Assembly (NCBI RefSeq): GCF_001591765.1
Contig: NZ_BCVN01000012.1
Span: 1 to 42,546, forward strand
DNA length: 42,546 bases
Direction: 5' to 3'
From: Pseudolactococcus raffinolactis NBRC 100932
GTDB taxonomy: Bacteria; Bacillota; Bacilli; Lactobacillales; Streptococcaceae
Positions within the stretch are counted from its first letter, which is position 1, and the number at the start of each line of letters is the position of its first letter. Positions 35,133-42,546 of this stretch are shown piece by piece. The notes beneath the pieces are model-generated. The model was given only the letters and a program-made list of their open reading frames with translations. It did not search any database and had not been told where the DNA came from. Made by a program: the position numbers and the translations under genes.

Positions 35133-35237
35133 GCTATACATTAAAAGAGAAATACCTATAGTTTTCAGTCAAATAGTACTATAATAGCTATACATTACTA
35201 GAAATGCTATTGTAATGCGAACATGGAAGCGTTATCA
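35132..35237 (+). promoter_or_regulatory. Control region of the beta-glucoside genes: direct repeats, promoter and cre
   Basis: AGCTATACATTA occurs at 35132-35143 and again at 35186-35197, flanking a TATAAT at 35180-35185; these are candidate GntR operators. CATTAC / GTAATG arms (from 35193) form a looser palindrome. TGGAAGCGTTATCA at 35224-35237 matches the cre consensus at 13 of 14 positions and lies downstream of the -10, where CcpA would block transcription. GGAGG precedes the PTS gene. Confidence 0.62.
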
Positions 35238-35269
35238 TGAGAACATAAAATAATGTTTGGAGGTTTCTT

Positions 35270-36553
35270 ATGAATAACTTTATGGATGCTCTGGGTGCCA
35301 AAATAGCACCAATTGCACAAAAAATTGGTGCTAACCTGTATTTGACGGTGCTCCGGGATGCATTTATGCTTAGTTTTCCACTCACAATGTTTGGCTCATT
35401 TATCGTTGTCTTTAATAATTTGCCATTTTGGCCGGATTCAATCAAAACACAGTTTTCAAATTTGTTTGGCAATGGTCAAAATGCCACAATGTCTATAATG
35501 ACAGTATTTGTAACACTAGGTATAGGGTATTATTTTTCAAAAGCTAAAGAAGTTGAAGCCATTTTTGGTGCAGTTGTTTCATTGGCCTCATTTCTAATTT
35601 TAACACCATTTTTCATGACAGTTGTAGATGGTAAAAAAGAAATTCAAGCTTCTGGTTTAATGTCTCTTGATAGACTTGGTGCTAAAGGGATGTTTCTTGG
35701 TATGATTGCTGCTTTTCTAGCAGCAAAGATTTATGTTTATTTGACACAAAAAGGTTTTGTGATTACAATGCCTGATGGCGTACCGCCTGCTGTATCAAAA
35801 TCATTTTCAGCTTTGATCCCAGTTTTGGGAACACTCTTACCATTTCTAATTGGTAATGCTGTGATGATTGGTGTCTTTGATACAAACTTGCATGATGTGA
35901 TTTACAATATTATACAAAAACCATTGACAGGTTTAGGCACGTCATTACCAGGAACAATTGTTGCCATTTTCTTTGTTCAGTTTCTTTGGTTCTTTGGCCT
36001 CCACGGTCAAGTTATTGTCAATTCAGTTTTTGAACCATTCTGGCAAACGAATGGTCTTGATAATGCTGAGTTACTTAAAAAAGGAAATGCTGCTCTTCAA
36101 GAGCATGGTCACATTGTCACAAAATCATTTATGGATACTTTTACAGTGTCATTGGGTGGATCTGGATCAACCTTGATCGTCTTGATTTTGATTATGGTGA
36201 TTATGACCAAGAAGCAGTATAAAGAAGTGGCACGTTTAGCCATTGCACCTGGAATCTTTAATGTCAATGAACCAGTTATCTTTGGCTTACCAATGGTTAT
36301 GAATGCGTCATTATTTATTCCGTGGTTGCTTGCGCCAATCGTATCAGTCATCATTGCCTATGCTGGATTTGCCTCAGGCATTGTACCGTTGACAACGGGT
36401 GCACAAGTGCCTTGGACGATGCCTGCTGTTATCTCAGGATTTCTTGCCACCAATTCGATTATGGGCAGTCTACTTCAAATTGTGCAAATGATTGCTGTTG
36501 GTTTGATTTATCTTCCGTTCTTAATGATGATAGATAAAATAAAAGAAGATTAA
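35270..36553 (+). CDS. PTS EIIC component, lactose/cellobiose family
   Basis: Membrane sugar channel of a phosphotransferase system, 427 residues with about 10 hydrophobic segments. The N-terminus 'MDALGAKIAPIAQKIGANLYLTVLRDAF' and motifs such as 'GLHGQVIVNSVFEPFW' and 'FNVNEPVIFGLPMVMN' are typical of CelB-like EIIC proteins for cellobiose, lactose or aryl-beta-glucosides. No EIIA or EIIB is fused or adjacent, so it must borrow them from another locus. GGAGG lies before the ATG. It is co-directional with the GH1 gene 79 nt downstream. Confidence 0.88.
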   Translation: MNNFMDALGAKIAPIAQKIGANLYLTVLRDAFMLSFPLTMFGSFIVVFNNLPFWPDSIKTQFSNLFGNGQNATMSIMTVFVTLGIGYYFSKAKEVEAIFGAVVSLASFLILTPFFMTVVDGKKEIQASGLMSLDRLGAKGMFLGMIAAFLAAKIYVYLTQKGFVITMPDGVPPAVSKSFSALIPVLGTLLPFLIGNAVMIGVFDTNLHDVIYNIIQKPLTGLGTSLPGTIVAIFFVQFLWFFGLHGQVIVNSVFEPFWQTNGLDNAELLKKGNAALQEHGHIVTKSFMDTFTVSLGGSGSTLIVLILIMVIMTKKQYKEVARLAIAPGIFNVNEPVIFGLPMVMNASLFIPWLLAPIVSVIIAYAGFASGIVPLTTGAQVPWTMPAVISGFLATNSIMGSLLQIVQMIAVGLIYLPFLMMIDKIKED

Positions 36554-36554
36554 A

Positions 36555-36603
36555 CTTAAATTCTACAACATTTCGTGATGACCTGAATGTCGTAAGATTT
36601 AAG
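36555..36603 (+). other. Long hairpin between the PTS and GH1 genes
   Basis: Arms 36555-36572 and 36586-36603 pair at 16 of 18 positions (outer part CTTAAAT / ATTTAAG) around a 13-nt loop. No T-run follows, so it is a processing or stability element rather than a terminator. Confidence 0.55.
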
Positions 36604-36632
36604 ATTATTAGTAAAAAATAGAAAGTACATTT

Positions 36633-38054
36633 ATGACAAGACTTGAATTTCCAAAAAACTTTTGGTGGGGTGCTGCAACATCTGGACCACAAACAGAAGG
36701 TCGATTTCATAAGTCTCATGCGAATATTTTCGACTATGATTTTGACAAATTTCCAGAGCATTTTTGGCACGGTATTGGTCCAGATACAGCATCAAACTTC
36801 TATAATGATTTTAAACAAGATATTGCTTTGATGAAAGAAGCAGGGTTAAATTCAGTTAGAACATCAATCCAATGGACACGACTAATCGATGATTTGGAAA
36901 CAGGTACGGTCAATTCAGATGCGGTCAGATTTTATAATGATGTCATTGATGAATTTATAAAAAATGATATCAGACCTGTTCTTAATTTACACCATTTTGA
37001 TTTGCCAGTTACGCTTCTTCATCGTTATGGTGGCTGGGAATCTAAGCATGTTGTCGATTTATATGTGGCATTTGCTGAAAAATGTTTTGAGCTGTTTTCT
37101 GATCGGGTGTCGGATTGGTTCACGCACAATGAACCTATGGTAGTTGTTGAAGGCGGCTATCTTTATCAATTTCATTATCCAGATATCGTCGACGGTAGAA
37201 AAGCTGTACAAGTTGCCTACAATTTGCAGCTCGCCTCTTCAAAGGCAATCGCAGCCTTTCGTAAGTTAAATAAACATCCTGATGGGAAAATTGGTATTGT
37301 GCTTAATCTCACACCTAATTATCCCGCTACGAATTCTGAAAGTGATCAAGCAGCAGCACATTTTGCAGATCTATGGCAAAATCGTTTATTTATGGATGCT
37401 TCGGTCAATGGTGAATTTCCAACAGAATTGGTAGATATTTTAACTAGAGATAACGTTATCTGGCAAACGTCAAATGATGAGTTGGAAACGATTAAGAAAA
37501 ATACAGTTGAATATTTAGGTGTAAATTTTTATCATCCCAATAGAGCCCAGGCACCGAGATATTCGTCTGATTCGCTTGCTGTAGACTGGTTACCCAATAA
37601 GTATTTTGAAGCCTATGACAAACGTGGTGTTCGAATGAATGTTGATAAAGGTTGGGAAATTTATCCTAAAGCACTCTTCGATATTGCTAAAAATATTCAA
37701 GAAAATTATGGTAATATTCCCTGGTTTGTGTCAGAAAATGGCATGGGGGTTAGTCGTGAAGACAGATATTTATCTGAAGATGGTATGATTCATGATGATT
37801 ATCGGATGACCTTTATTAAAGAGCATCTTTACTATCTGTATAAGGCAATAGAGGAAGGTGCAAATTGCTTTGGCTATCATCTTTGGGCACCGATTGATTG
37901 TTTCAGCTGGCGTAATTCATATCGAAATCGCTATGGTTTGATTTCGGTAAACTACCATACGCAAAAAAAATCTTTAAAAAAGTCAGCACATTTTTTTAGG
38001 ACGCTTTCAGAAACATCAAGTATTGAAATTTCAGAATTTGAAATGAAAAAATAA
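36633..38054 (+). CDS. Glycoside hydrolase family 1, probable 6-phospho-beta-glucosidase
   Basis: Cytosolic retaining glycosidase of 473 residues that should split the phosphorylated disaccharide or glucoside imported by the neighbouring PTS. The N-terminal GH1 signature is 'FPKNFWWGAATSGPQTEG'. The acid/base Glu167 lies in THNEP and the nucleophile Glu368 in VSENGMG. The C-terminal 'NSYRNRYGLISVNY' region occupies the place where phospho-glucosidases bind the phosphate, but its Ser/Lys pattern is atypical, so the phospho-specificity rests mainly on the PTS link. The ribosome site is weak (AGAAAG). Confidence 0.87.
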   Translation: MTRLEFPKNFWWGAATSGPQTEGRFHKSHANIFDYDFDKFPEHFWHGIGPDTASNFYNDFKQDIALMKEAGLNSVRTSIQWTRLIDDLETGTVNSDAVRFYNDVIDEFIKNDIRPVLNLHHFDLPVTLLHRYGGWESKHVVDLYVAFAEKCFELFSDRVSDWFTHNEPMVVVEGGYLYQFHYPDIVDGRKAVQVAYNLQLASSKAIAAFRKLNKHPDGKIGIVLNLTPNYPATNSESDQAAAHFADLWQNRLFMDASVNGEFPTELVDILTRDNVIWQTSNDELETIKKNTVEYLGVNFYHPNRAQAPRYSSDSLAVDWLPNKYFEAYDKRGVRMNVDKGWEIYPKALFDIAKNIQENYGNIPWFVSENGMGVSREDRYLSEDGMIHDDYRMTFIKEHLYYLYKAIEEGANCFGYHLWAPIDCFSWRNSYRNRYGLISVNYHTQKKSLKKSAHFFRTLSETSSIEISEFEMKK

Positions 38055-38115
38055 GGTGTCTCATCTAGAAAAATTTTAAGGAAAAGCTTTGTCAGAGTTA
38101 TGCCATATGAAAATG

Positions 38116-38148
38116 CGAGTATTGCTTTAATTGGCATGCTCGTTTTTT
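38116..38148 (+). terminator. Terminator of the beta-glucoside genes
   Basis: CGAGTA (38116-38121) pairs with TGCTCG (38137-38142, one G-U), inner TGC/GCA extend the stem, and six T's follow. Confidence 0.65.
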
Positions 38149-38196
38149 ATCTCTTTATCTACTAAAGACTTTATTGTTTTTACACAAGCCATCAAA

Positions 38197-38245
38197 AGAA
38201 AACGCTATCATATTTGTTGAGAAATAATATTCAATTAGATATAAT
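38197..38245 (+). promoter_or_regulatory. cre site and promoter of the LPXTG lectin gene
   Basis: AGAAAACGCTATCA (38197-38210) fits the lactococcal cre pattern at every position. It lies just upstream of TTGAGA (38217-38222), followed after 17 nt by TATAAT (38240-38245). A cre placed before the -35 fits activation by CcpA better than repression. The leader is about 155 nt, with a possible ACAATG / CATTGT hairpin near 38344-38379. The rest of 38055-38406 holds no gene. Confidence 0.6.
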
Positions 38246-38406
38246 AAGCGTATAAGGTAAGTTTAATAATCCAATAGAAAAAGTTTGAAAAACAGTGCTT
38301 TTGATTAGATTTATTGTCGAAGAAGGCGTACAATATGTCGTAGAACAATGATTTTACAAGTAAATTTCAGAAACCATTGTCCAACATAATTAACGGAGGT
38401 AACAGG

Positions 38407-40785
38407 ATGGCACAAAAACAAAAGAACAAATCATTAAAAGAACACAGATTTTTAGTGCAAGCGGGCGCCTTTGTGGCGATTGCTGCTGGTGCTATTAGAG
38501 GCGGTTTTTTTGGTGAAAGTGAAAAAGTAAAGGAAACAGTCGATACAGACAAGGCACTTGCTGAGACAAATGAAGTAACCTGTGTGATTTCGGATTTTAA
38601 CAATGTCAACACAGCTGAATTAACACCGACATTAACTGTTGGAGGAGATGATTCTGTTGCAACGAGTAATGACCTTGCCTATGCAGCTGAACTAACACCA
38701 GTAGGTGCAGGTTTAGAAGCAACTGGAAACGATCAAACAAAGCCTGTTAAAACACCAGATGGTTTAACAAGTGCGAAACAGGTTTCAAGCGCAGATCATA
38801 ATGAAAGCAATTTAAGTTATGGTCAAGCTAAACACATTGCAGATGCAAATGGCGCAGCAGTATCGACAGATGCGAAAGACTCTGTAATAGGGACACCCGA
38901 AAATAAAGCTCCTGATGAAGTGAAAAATAGCATTTCTGGTTTTGAGGATGTTGCAATAGATTCAAACGGTAATGTGTCAAGAGGTACGTATACCTCTGCA
39001 GATAAGTCTCAAATAGCTATCGTTGGCGATGTGACAACCACCATTGGCACACCTGTTCAGAAGTCAACAGAAAATGGCGATATTTTGCCAGAGTATGATA
39101 CTGTCACTGATAAAACAGCGGATGGTAAAACGATTGTATCAGATGTCGTGACGACGTCAAAAGATGGTAAGACAACACTTTATGCGACGATCAATGGTGA
39201 TGTCGCACCAAGCATGGTTTATGATGAAAACGGTAATTCAGTCCAGTTGGGAAATGTCAATGTTGGCCAAACGTATTATTCTGACGCTCAAAAAACGTCT
39301 AAAGTTATCTTTACTAAAAATAAGCCAGGAAAAAATGTAGATGAAACAAAAGGCTTTACCATTCCTAAACATATCAATGATGCGGTTACAGGTCAAAATA
39401 TCGTCAACAGTGCAACCCTTGATCAAGCCAATAATGTGATTCAGCTCACACCAGATAAAAACGACCAAGCAGGAACAGCGATATTAGGTAGTGATAAAAG
39501 CATTGACCTATCGCAAGATTTTGATCTTGATGCTAGTGTCAATCTTGGTAGTCACAGCGTAGAGAAAAGCGACGGTGGCACGAACAAATGGGTAAAAAAA
39601 GAAGACGGGGAATGGGTGCAAGTACATACAGGTCCTGAAAAAGGTGGTGATGGTATTTCCTTTGGTTTCAACCCAATTGGTAATGATGATGTCGGCCATT
39701 GGGGCAATTCTTTTGGATTAGGCTATCTCAACAATTCTTTTGGCTTTAAGCTAGATACCTATTACAATAATATCAAAGATGTTATGGCAGACAATGCCAG
39801 CCAATATAACAATAAAAAACTTTCTGAGGCACACGGTTCATTGCCATATGGTCCAGATCCTCTTCAAACCAAATCTGATGGAACACCTCAGGATAATATG
39901 AATGGCCATAGTTTTGGTGCCTTCATTTATACCGATTCAAATGGCACAGTACATACCTATGGGGATACTTATGATGGTGAGGGTGGTAATCCGTACTTTA
40001 TTGATGATCCTAGTCAAGGTCAAAATAAAGGCATTGGTCAAATGGATATTGCGACTATCAATGCTAGTGAATCCAAAGAAAGTCAACTCGCAAGCATTAT
40101 CAGTGGCAATAATGGTCAAACAACACCATGGCAAAACATCAAAATCCATTATGATGCAGCAAGCCAAACCATGACTATTACTTATCAAGGGCATACCTGG
40201 ACACAGGATATTTCAGAATGGCTAAAAGAAGCTGGTACCAATGTGAAATTTATGATTTCAGGGTCAACAGGCTATTCATCTAATTTGCAGCAAGTGAAAA
40301 TCAATGCTTTGATTTATACCTCAAGTCCTGAGCAAGCATGGGAAGAGATTGCAAAATCATCGGTGACAACTTGGAAAGAAGCACCTGTCAACCACCAACA
40401 AAGTTTGCAATTAAATGATAATAAATACCAAGTTAACTGGCAGGAACAAGCTTTTACAGATATTCCAGAGCCTCCTGTAACACCAGATGATCCGGAACCT
40501 CCCGCAACACCAAGTGTGCCCAACACTCCAGACGTACCTGCACCGCAACATAATGTACCACCAAAAACACCAGAACAACCTAATATGCCCCAAACACCCA
40601 AACCTTCTGGACCATCATTAATATCTAAGGGGACTTACGCCCAAGGGGATTCAAATGATAAGATCAGACTGCCTCGAACAGGTGAAAATAAAGAGTTAGG
40701 AACTAAAACAACAGGTGTTCTATTGACAATTGTGGCAGCCACATTTGGCATGCTAGCATTTTGGAAAAAGAGAAAAAAGATGTAA
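38407..40785 (+). CDS. LPXTG-anchored surface protein with L-type lectin domain
   Basis: A 792-residue cell-wall adhesin. The N-terminus has a basic stretch and a hydrophobic segment (about 15-32, 'FLVQAGAFVAIAAGAI') that should act as signal peptide, though it lacks YSIRK and a clear cleavage site. A Thr/Asp-rich region follows, then an L-type (legume-like) lectin domain at about 325-640 ('NVIQLTPDKNDQAGTAIL', 'DGISFGFNPIGNDDVGHW', 'NSFGFKLDTYYN'), a Pro-rich wall spanner (about 687-735), LPRTG at 755-759, a hydrophobic segment and a KKRKKM tail. Sortase A should attach it. The ATG at 38407 follows GGAGGT. It likely binds host or plant glycans. Confidence 0.87.
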   Translation: MAQKQKNKSLKEHRFLVQAGAFVAIAAGAIRGGFFGESEKVKETVDTDKALAETNEVTCVISDFNNVNTAELTPTLTVGGDDSVATSNDLAYAAELTPVGAGLEATGNDQTKPVKTPDGLTSAKQVSSADHNESNLSYGQAKHIADANGAAVSTDAKDSVIGTPENKAPDEVKNSISGFEDVAIDSNGNVSRGTYTSADKSQIAIVGDVTTTIGTPVQKSTENGDILPEYDTVTDKTADGKTIVSDVVTTSKDGKTTLYATINGDVAPSMVYDENGNSVQLGNVNVGQTYYSDAQKTSKVIFTKNKPGKNVDETKGFTIPKHINDAVTGQNIVNSATLDQANNVIQLTPDKNDQAGTAILGSDKSIDLSQDFDLDASVNLGSHSVEKSDGGTNKWVKKEDGEWVQVHTGPEKGGDGISFGFNPIGNDDVGHWGNSFGLGYLNNSFGFKLDTYYNNIKDVMADNASQYNNKKLSEAHGSLPYGPDPLQTKSDGTPQDNMNGHSFGAFIYTDSNGTVHTYGDTYDGEGGNPYFIDDPSQGQNKGIGQMDIATINASESKESQLASIISGNNGQTTPWQNIKIHYDAASQTMTITYQGHTWTQDISEWLKEAGTNVKFMISGSTGYSSNLQQVKINALIYTSSPEQAWEEIAKSSVTTWKEAPVNHQQSLQLNDNKYQVNWQEQAFTDIPEPPVTPDDPEPPATPSVPNTPDVPAPQHNVPPKTPEQPNMPQTPKPSGPSLISKGTYAQGDSNDKIRLPRTGENKELGTKTTGVLLTIVAATFGMLAFWKKRKKM

Positions 40786-40837
40786 ATGATCTAAATTGAG
40801 ATATACTGTCGTTTGATTCATTAAAGAAGTTCAAAGA

Positions 40838-40870
40838 ATACTTAAGTCTGAAAAGACTTAGGTGTTTTTT
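40838..40870 (+). terminator. Terminator of the lectin gene
   Basis: ATACTTAAGTCT (40838-40849) and AGACTTAGGTGT (40854-40865) form a 12-bp stem (two G-U) with a GAAA tetraloop, followed by T's. Confidence 0.9.
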
Positions 40871-41176
40871 GATTTCATAACCCGAGTATTCTACAAAAGT
40901 AAGGAAAAACATAAAAATAAGAAAAGGATAAAAAGTCCTAATAATACAATCTGATTGTCCTGAAAATATCTATTTTAGATTACATTTATTTGTTAGAATT
41001 GTATATGTACCATGTGAATTCGATATATTTAAACCAAAAATGTATTGCAATAAATAAGAGAAAATAAATTTTAACAAGCTTTTAGAGATTAGAAATTTTA
41101 GGATTAATTATAAAAAGGCTACCTAGCAATTAGTTAGATATCAATCGTGTAAGAGTGGAGAAAGGAATTATCAATC
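40871..41176. other. AT-rich stretch without a gene
   Basis: No coding frame with a ribosome site is visible on either strand. TATCAATCGTG occurs twice (about 41138 and 41169), a short direct repeat next to the ribosome site of the following broken gene. Confidence 0.5.
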
Positions 41177-41750
41177 GTGAAAGATCATCAGCCTGATATG
41201 AAAAAATGAATTATCTTGCCTGAAAATCGGTGGAAAAAGTCTTTATGCTAGTATAGTTTTACTGTCAGATTACCAGGGGATGATTGTGTCAATTCGACAA
41301 TCGTTGGATAAGATGGCAGAAAATCTTGCTGATCAAAACAAGCTTATCAGTGAATTAAAAGATTCGAATGGTCAACTAAATGATACAAATAATGAGTTAA
41401 TGCAGAAAAAAAGCGATCTTAAAGAGAAGTGTAGAAATAGTCGTCCAGAGCTTCAAAAAGAGATTGTTTATTTCAAAAATGAAAATGCTCATCTTGAGGA
41501 AACGTTAGAGCAGTTGGAGGCGTTCGAAAATCAACTTGAAAGATCACATCTGCAAAAAGAGCAAGAGCTCGAAGTGGCTAAAGAGAAGCAAGCTCTTATC
41601 GTAGATGAAGTTGATACGATCACTGAATCAGAACAAGAAGTGACAGAAAAAGAACATTCTCAAGAATATCATAAGGTTCAAAAAGCCAAAAATATTGCGC
41701 AAAAAATCTATGAGGAAATGCAATCCCGTTTAGTCAAAGACAAACAATAA
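41177..41750 (+). pseudogene. Coiled-coil protein gene with a frameshift near its start
   Basis: AGAAAGGA is followed by GTG at 41177, which reads VKDHQPDMKK and stops at 41207-41209. Removing one A from the run at 41201-41206 joins this to the frame that continues without stops to 41750: 'NELSCLKIGGKSLYASIVLLSDYQG', then a long coiled coil ('LADQNKLISELKDSNGQLNDTNNEL'). The whole product would be about 190 residues. If the shift is real, a shorter 156-residue protein could start at ATG 41280 or GTG 41286 (AGGGG just upstream). The family is not recognised. Heptads suggest dimers. A terminator follows. Confidence 0.55.
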
Positions 41751-41767
41751 GAGAGAAAATAAGGAGT

Positions 41768-41816
41768 TATCAAAGAGCTATGCCCCGTTAAATCTAGGGA
41801 GTATAGCTTTTTGATA
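41768..41816. terminator. Bidirectional terminator between the coiled-coil gene and ypsA
   Basis: TATCAAA-G-AGCTAT (41768-41781) pairs with ATAGCT-T-TTTGATA (41803-41816) over 14 positions with one G-U, with A's and T's on the flanks. It separates two convergent genes. Confidence 0.8.
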
Positions 41817-41819
41817 TCA

Positions 41820-42356
41820 TTACTGATTCATCTCATCAGCCATTTCATCTGCAATATCCTGCAAGGCATCAAATCGCAACATCTGAACAGGGAAATTGTC
41901 CGCTCGGTTCAATTGCGCCACTAAATAGTTCAACTTAGTTTCATTTTCTTCATCGTAAAAGACAAAAGCACCATTCGCATTACTAATCAAGAAATGATGA
42001 TACTCACGAAATTGACCTGCATTTTGATAATCATCATAGGCATATTGAACAAAATCCACCTGTTTAAAAAGTGCAAGCTTGGTTTGATTAGCTTCATTCC
42101 AATTTTGACCATGCGTTTTAAACGGGAAAATGGTCGCAAATTTAAGGTTATAATCCTTTTTCATCTCATTAGCCACTTCAAGTACCCAGTATTCAAAACC
42201 TAGATTACCACCAAAAATTAACCATTCTAGGCCATCCGCTGCGAATGCTTCAAGATTTTTGCGTATGGCAGTCTTAATCACGGTTAATTTCATGTCCTTT
42301 TCATCAAAAATGCCTAAATCAAAAGCATTATAGCCAACAATGAGTAATGTTTTCAT
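41820..42356 (-). CDS. DUF1273 / YpsA-family SLOG-domain protein
   Basis: A 178-residue cytosolic protein of the YpsA group. The Rossmann-like SLOG fold is seen in 'TLLIVGYNAFDLGIF' and 'LEWLIFGGNLGFEYWVLEVA', where the GG and the E are the conserved ligand-binding positions. Family members are linked to cell division in Firmicutes (YpsA in Bacillus) and are thought to bind nucleotides or ADP-ribose derivatives. It is transcribed alone. On its upstream side TATAAT occurs at 42395-42400 on the minus strand. The ribosome site is weak. Confidence 0.85.
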   Translation of the reverse strand: MKTLLIVGYNAFDLGIFDEKDMKLTVIKTAIRKNLEAFAADGLEWLIFGGNLGFEYWVLEVANEMKKDYNLKFATIFPFKTHGQNWNEANQTKLALFKQVDFVQYAYDDYQNAGQFREYHHFLISNANGAFVFYDEENETKLNYLVAQLNRADNFPVQMLRFDALQDIADEMADEMNQ

Positions 42357-42467
42357 GTTTTAATCATATCCGTTTCTATAGTGTGCTATGATCCATTATA
42401 ACGCAACGGTGTCCTAAAAATGTTTTTTATTCAAGATTTATCACCCTATTTTTGAGATGAGATGAGA

Positions 42468-42546
42468 TCATATTTTGTTTTGTTCTAGAAAATCAATGAA
42501 CATTCGAACGTTGGGTAGTAATTTAGTGTCGTATGACACAATACGC
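42468..42546 (-). CDS. 3' end of a probable LysR-family regulator (partial)
   Basis: Only 25 codons and the stop lie in the window, entering from the right edge. They encode 'SYDTKLLPNVRMFIDFLEQNKI'. The '...P-x-VR-x-FIDFL' ending is characteristic of LysR-type effector-binding domains. The gene runs on the minus strand, in the same direction as ypsA. The call rests on this short tail only. Confidence 0.5.
   Translation of the reverse strand, partial: RIVSYDTKLLPNVRMFIDFLEQNKI

Overview
The window reads as a chromosomal segment of a low-GC lactic acid bacterium of the Lactococcus type, possibly the piscium/raffinolactis (Pseudolactococcus) branch. The evidence is the near lactococcal form of PepO, RpoB and RpoC, a CopR-type cop box, lactococcal-style cre sites and GGAGG ribosome sites. 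The exact species is an inference. I see no tRNA, rRNA, CRISPR array or intact insertion sequence.

Layout. (1) 1-5250: a phosphonate-type ABC transporter operon (phnD, phnC, two phnE) ending in a cytosolic 5'-nucleotidase-family enzyme, with no C-P lyase gene. (2) 5250-10250: an AT-rich accessory island for a type VII-secreted lipase toxin with its LXG-like targeting region at the C-terminus. It holds three successive 'immunity gene + lipase' modules. The first two lipase copies are truncated and broken, the first immunity gene has a stop codon, and the third lipase is full length but carries an in-frame 36-bp deletion. Two small helical partner genes follow, one with an internal TAG. No secretion machinery genes are in the window. 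(3) 10300-24200: mostly housekeeping genes: a LysM cell-wall protein, prfC, a cold-shock-type DEAD-box helicase with a long folded leader, era, a MurJ/YtgP-like flippase, a 47-residue protein, nrdG, a two-domain VOC dioxygenase behind a cop box, a Gfo/Idh/MocA oxidoreductase, pepO and ATP-dependent pckA. (4) 24200-26420, minus strand: a MacB-like ABC exporter pair. (5) 26590-34350: rpoB and rpoC, with a roughly 300-nt leader containing a terminator and with intercistronic hairpins. (6) 34400-38150: a GntR regulator, a PTS EIIC and a GH1 phospho-glycosidase for a beta-glucoside. (7) 38190-40870: a cre-preceded LPXTG surface protein with an L-type lectin domain. (8) 41100 to the end: a frameshifted coiled-coil gene, a YpsA/DUF1273 protein and the 3' end of a probable LysR regulator.

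The most unusual parts are the decaying toxin/immunity array, the folded leader before the helicase, the attenuator-like rpoB leader, the cop box before the dioxygenase, and two genes whose start codon lies exactly 6 nt after an extended -10 box, which predicts leaderless mRNAs.
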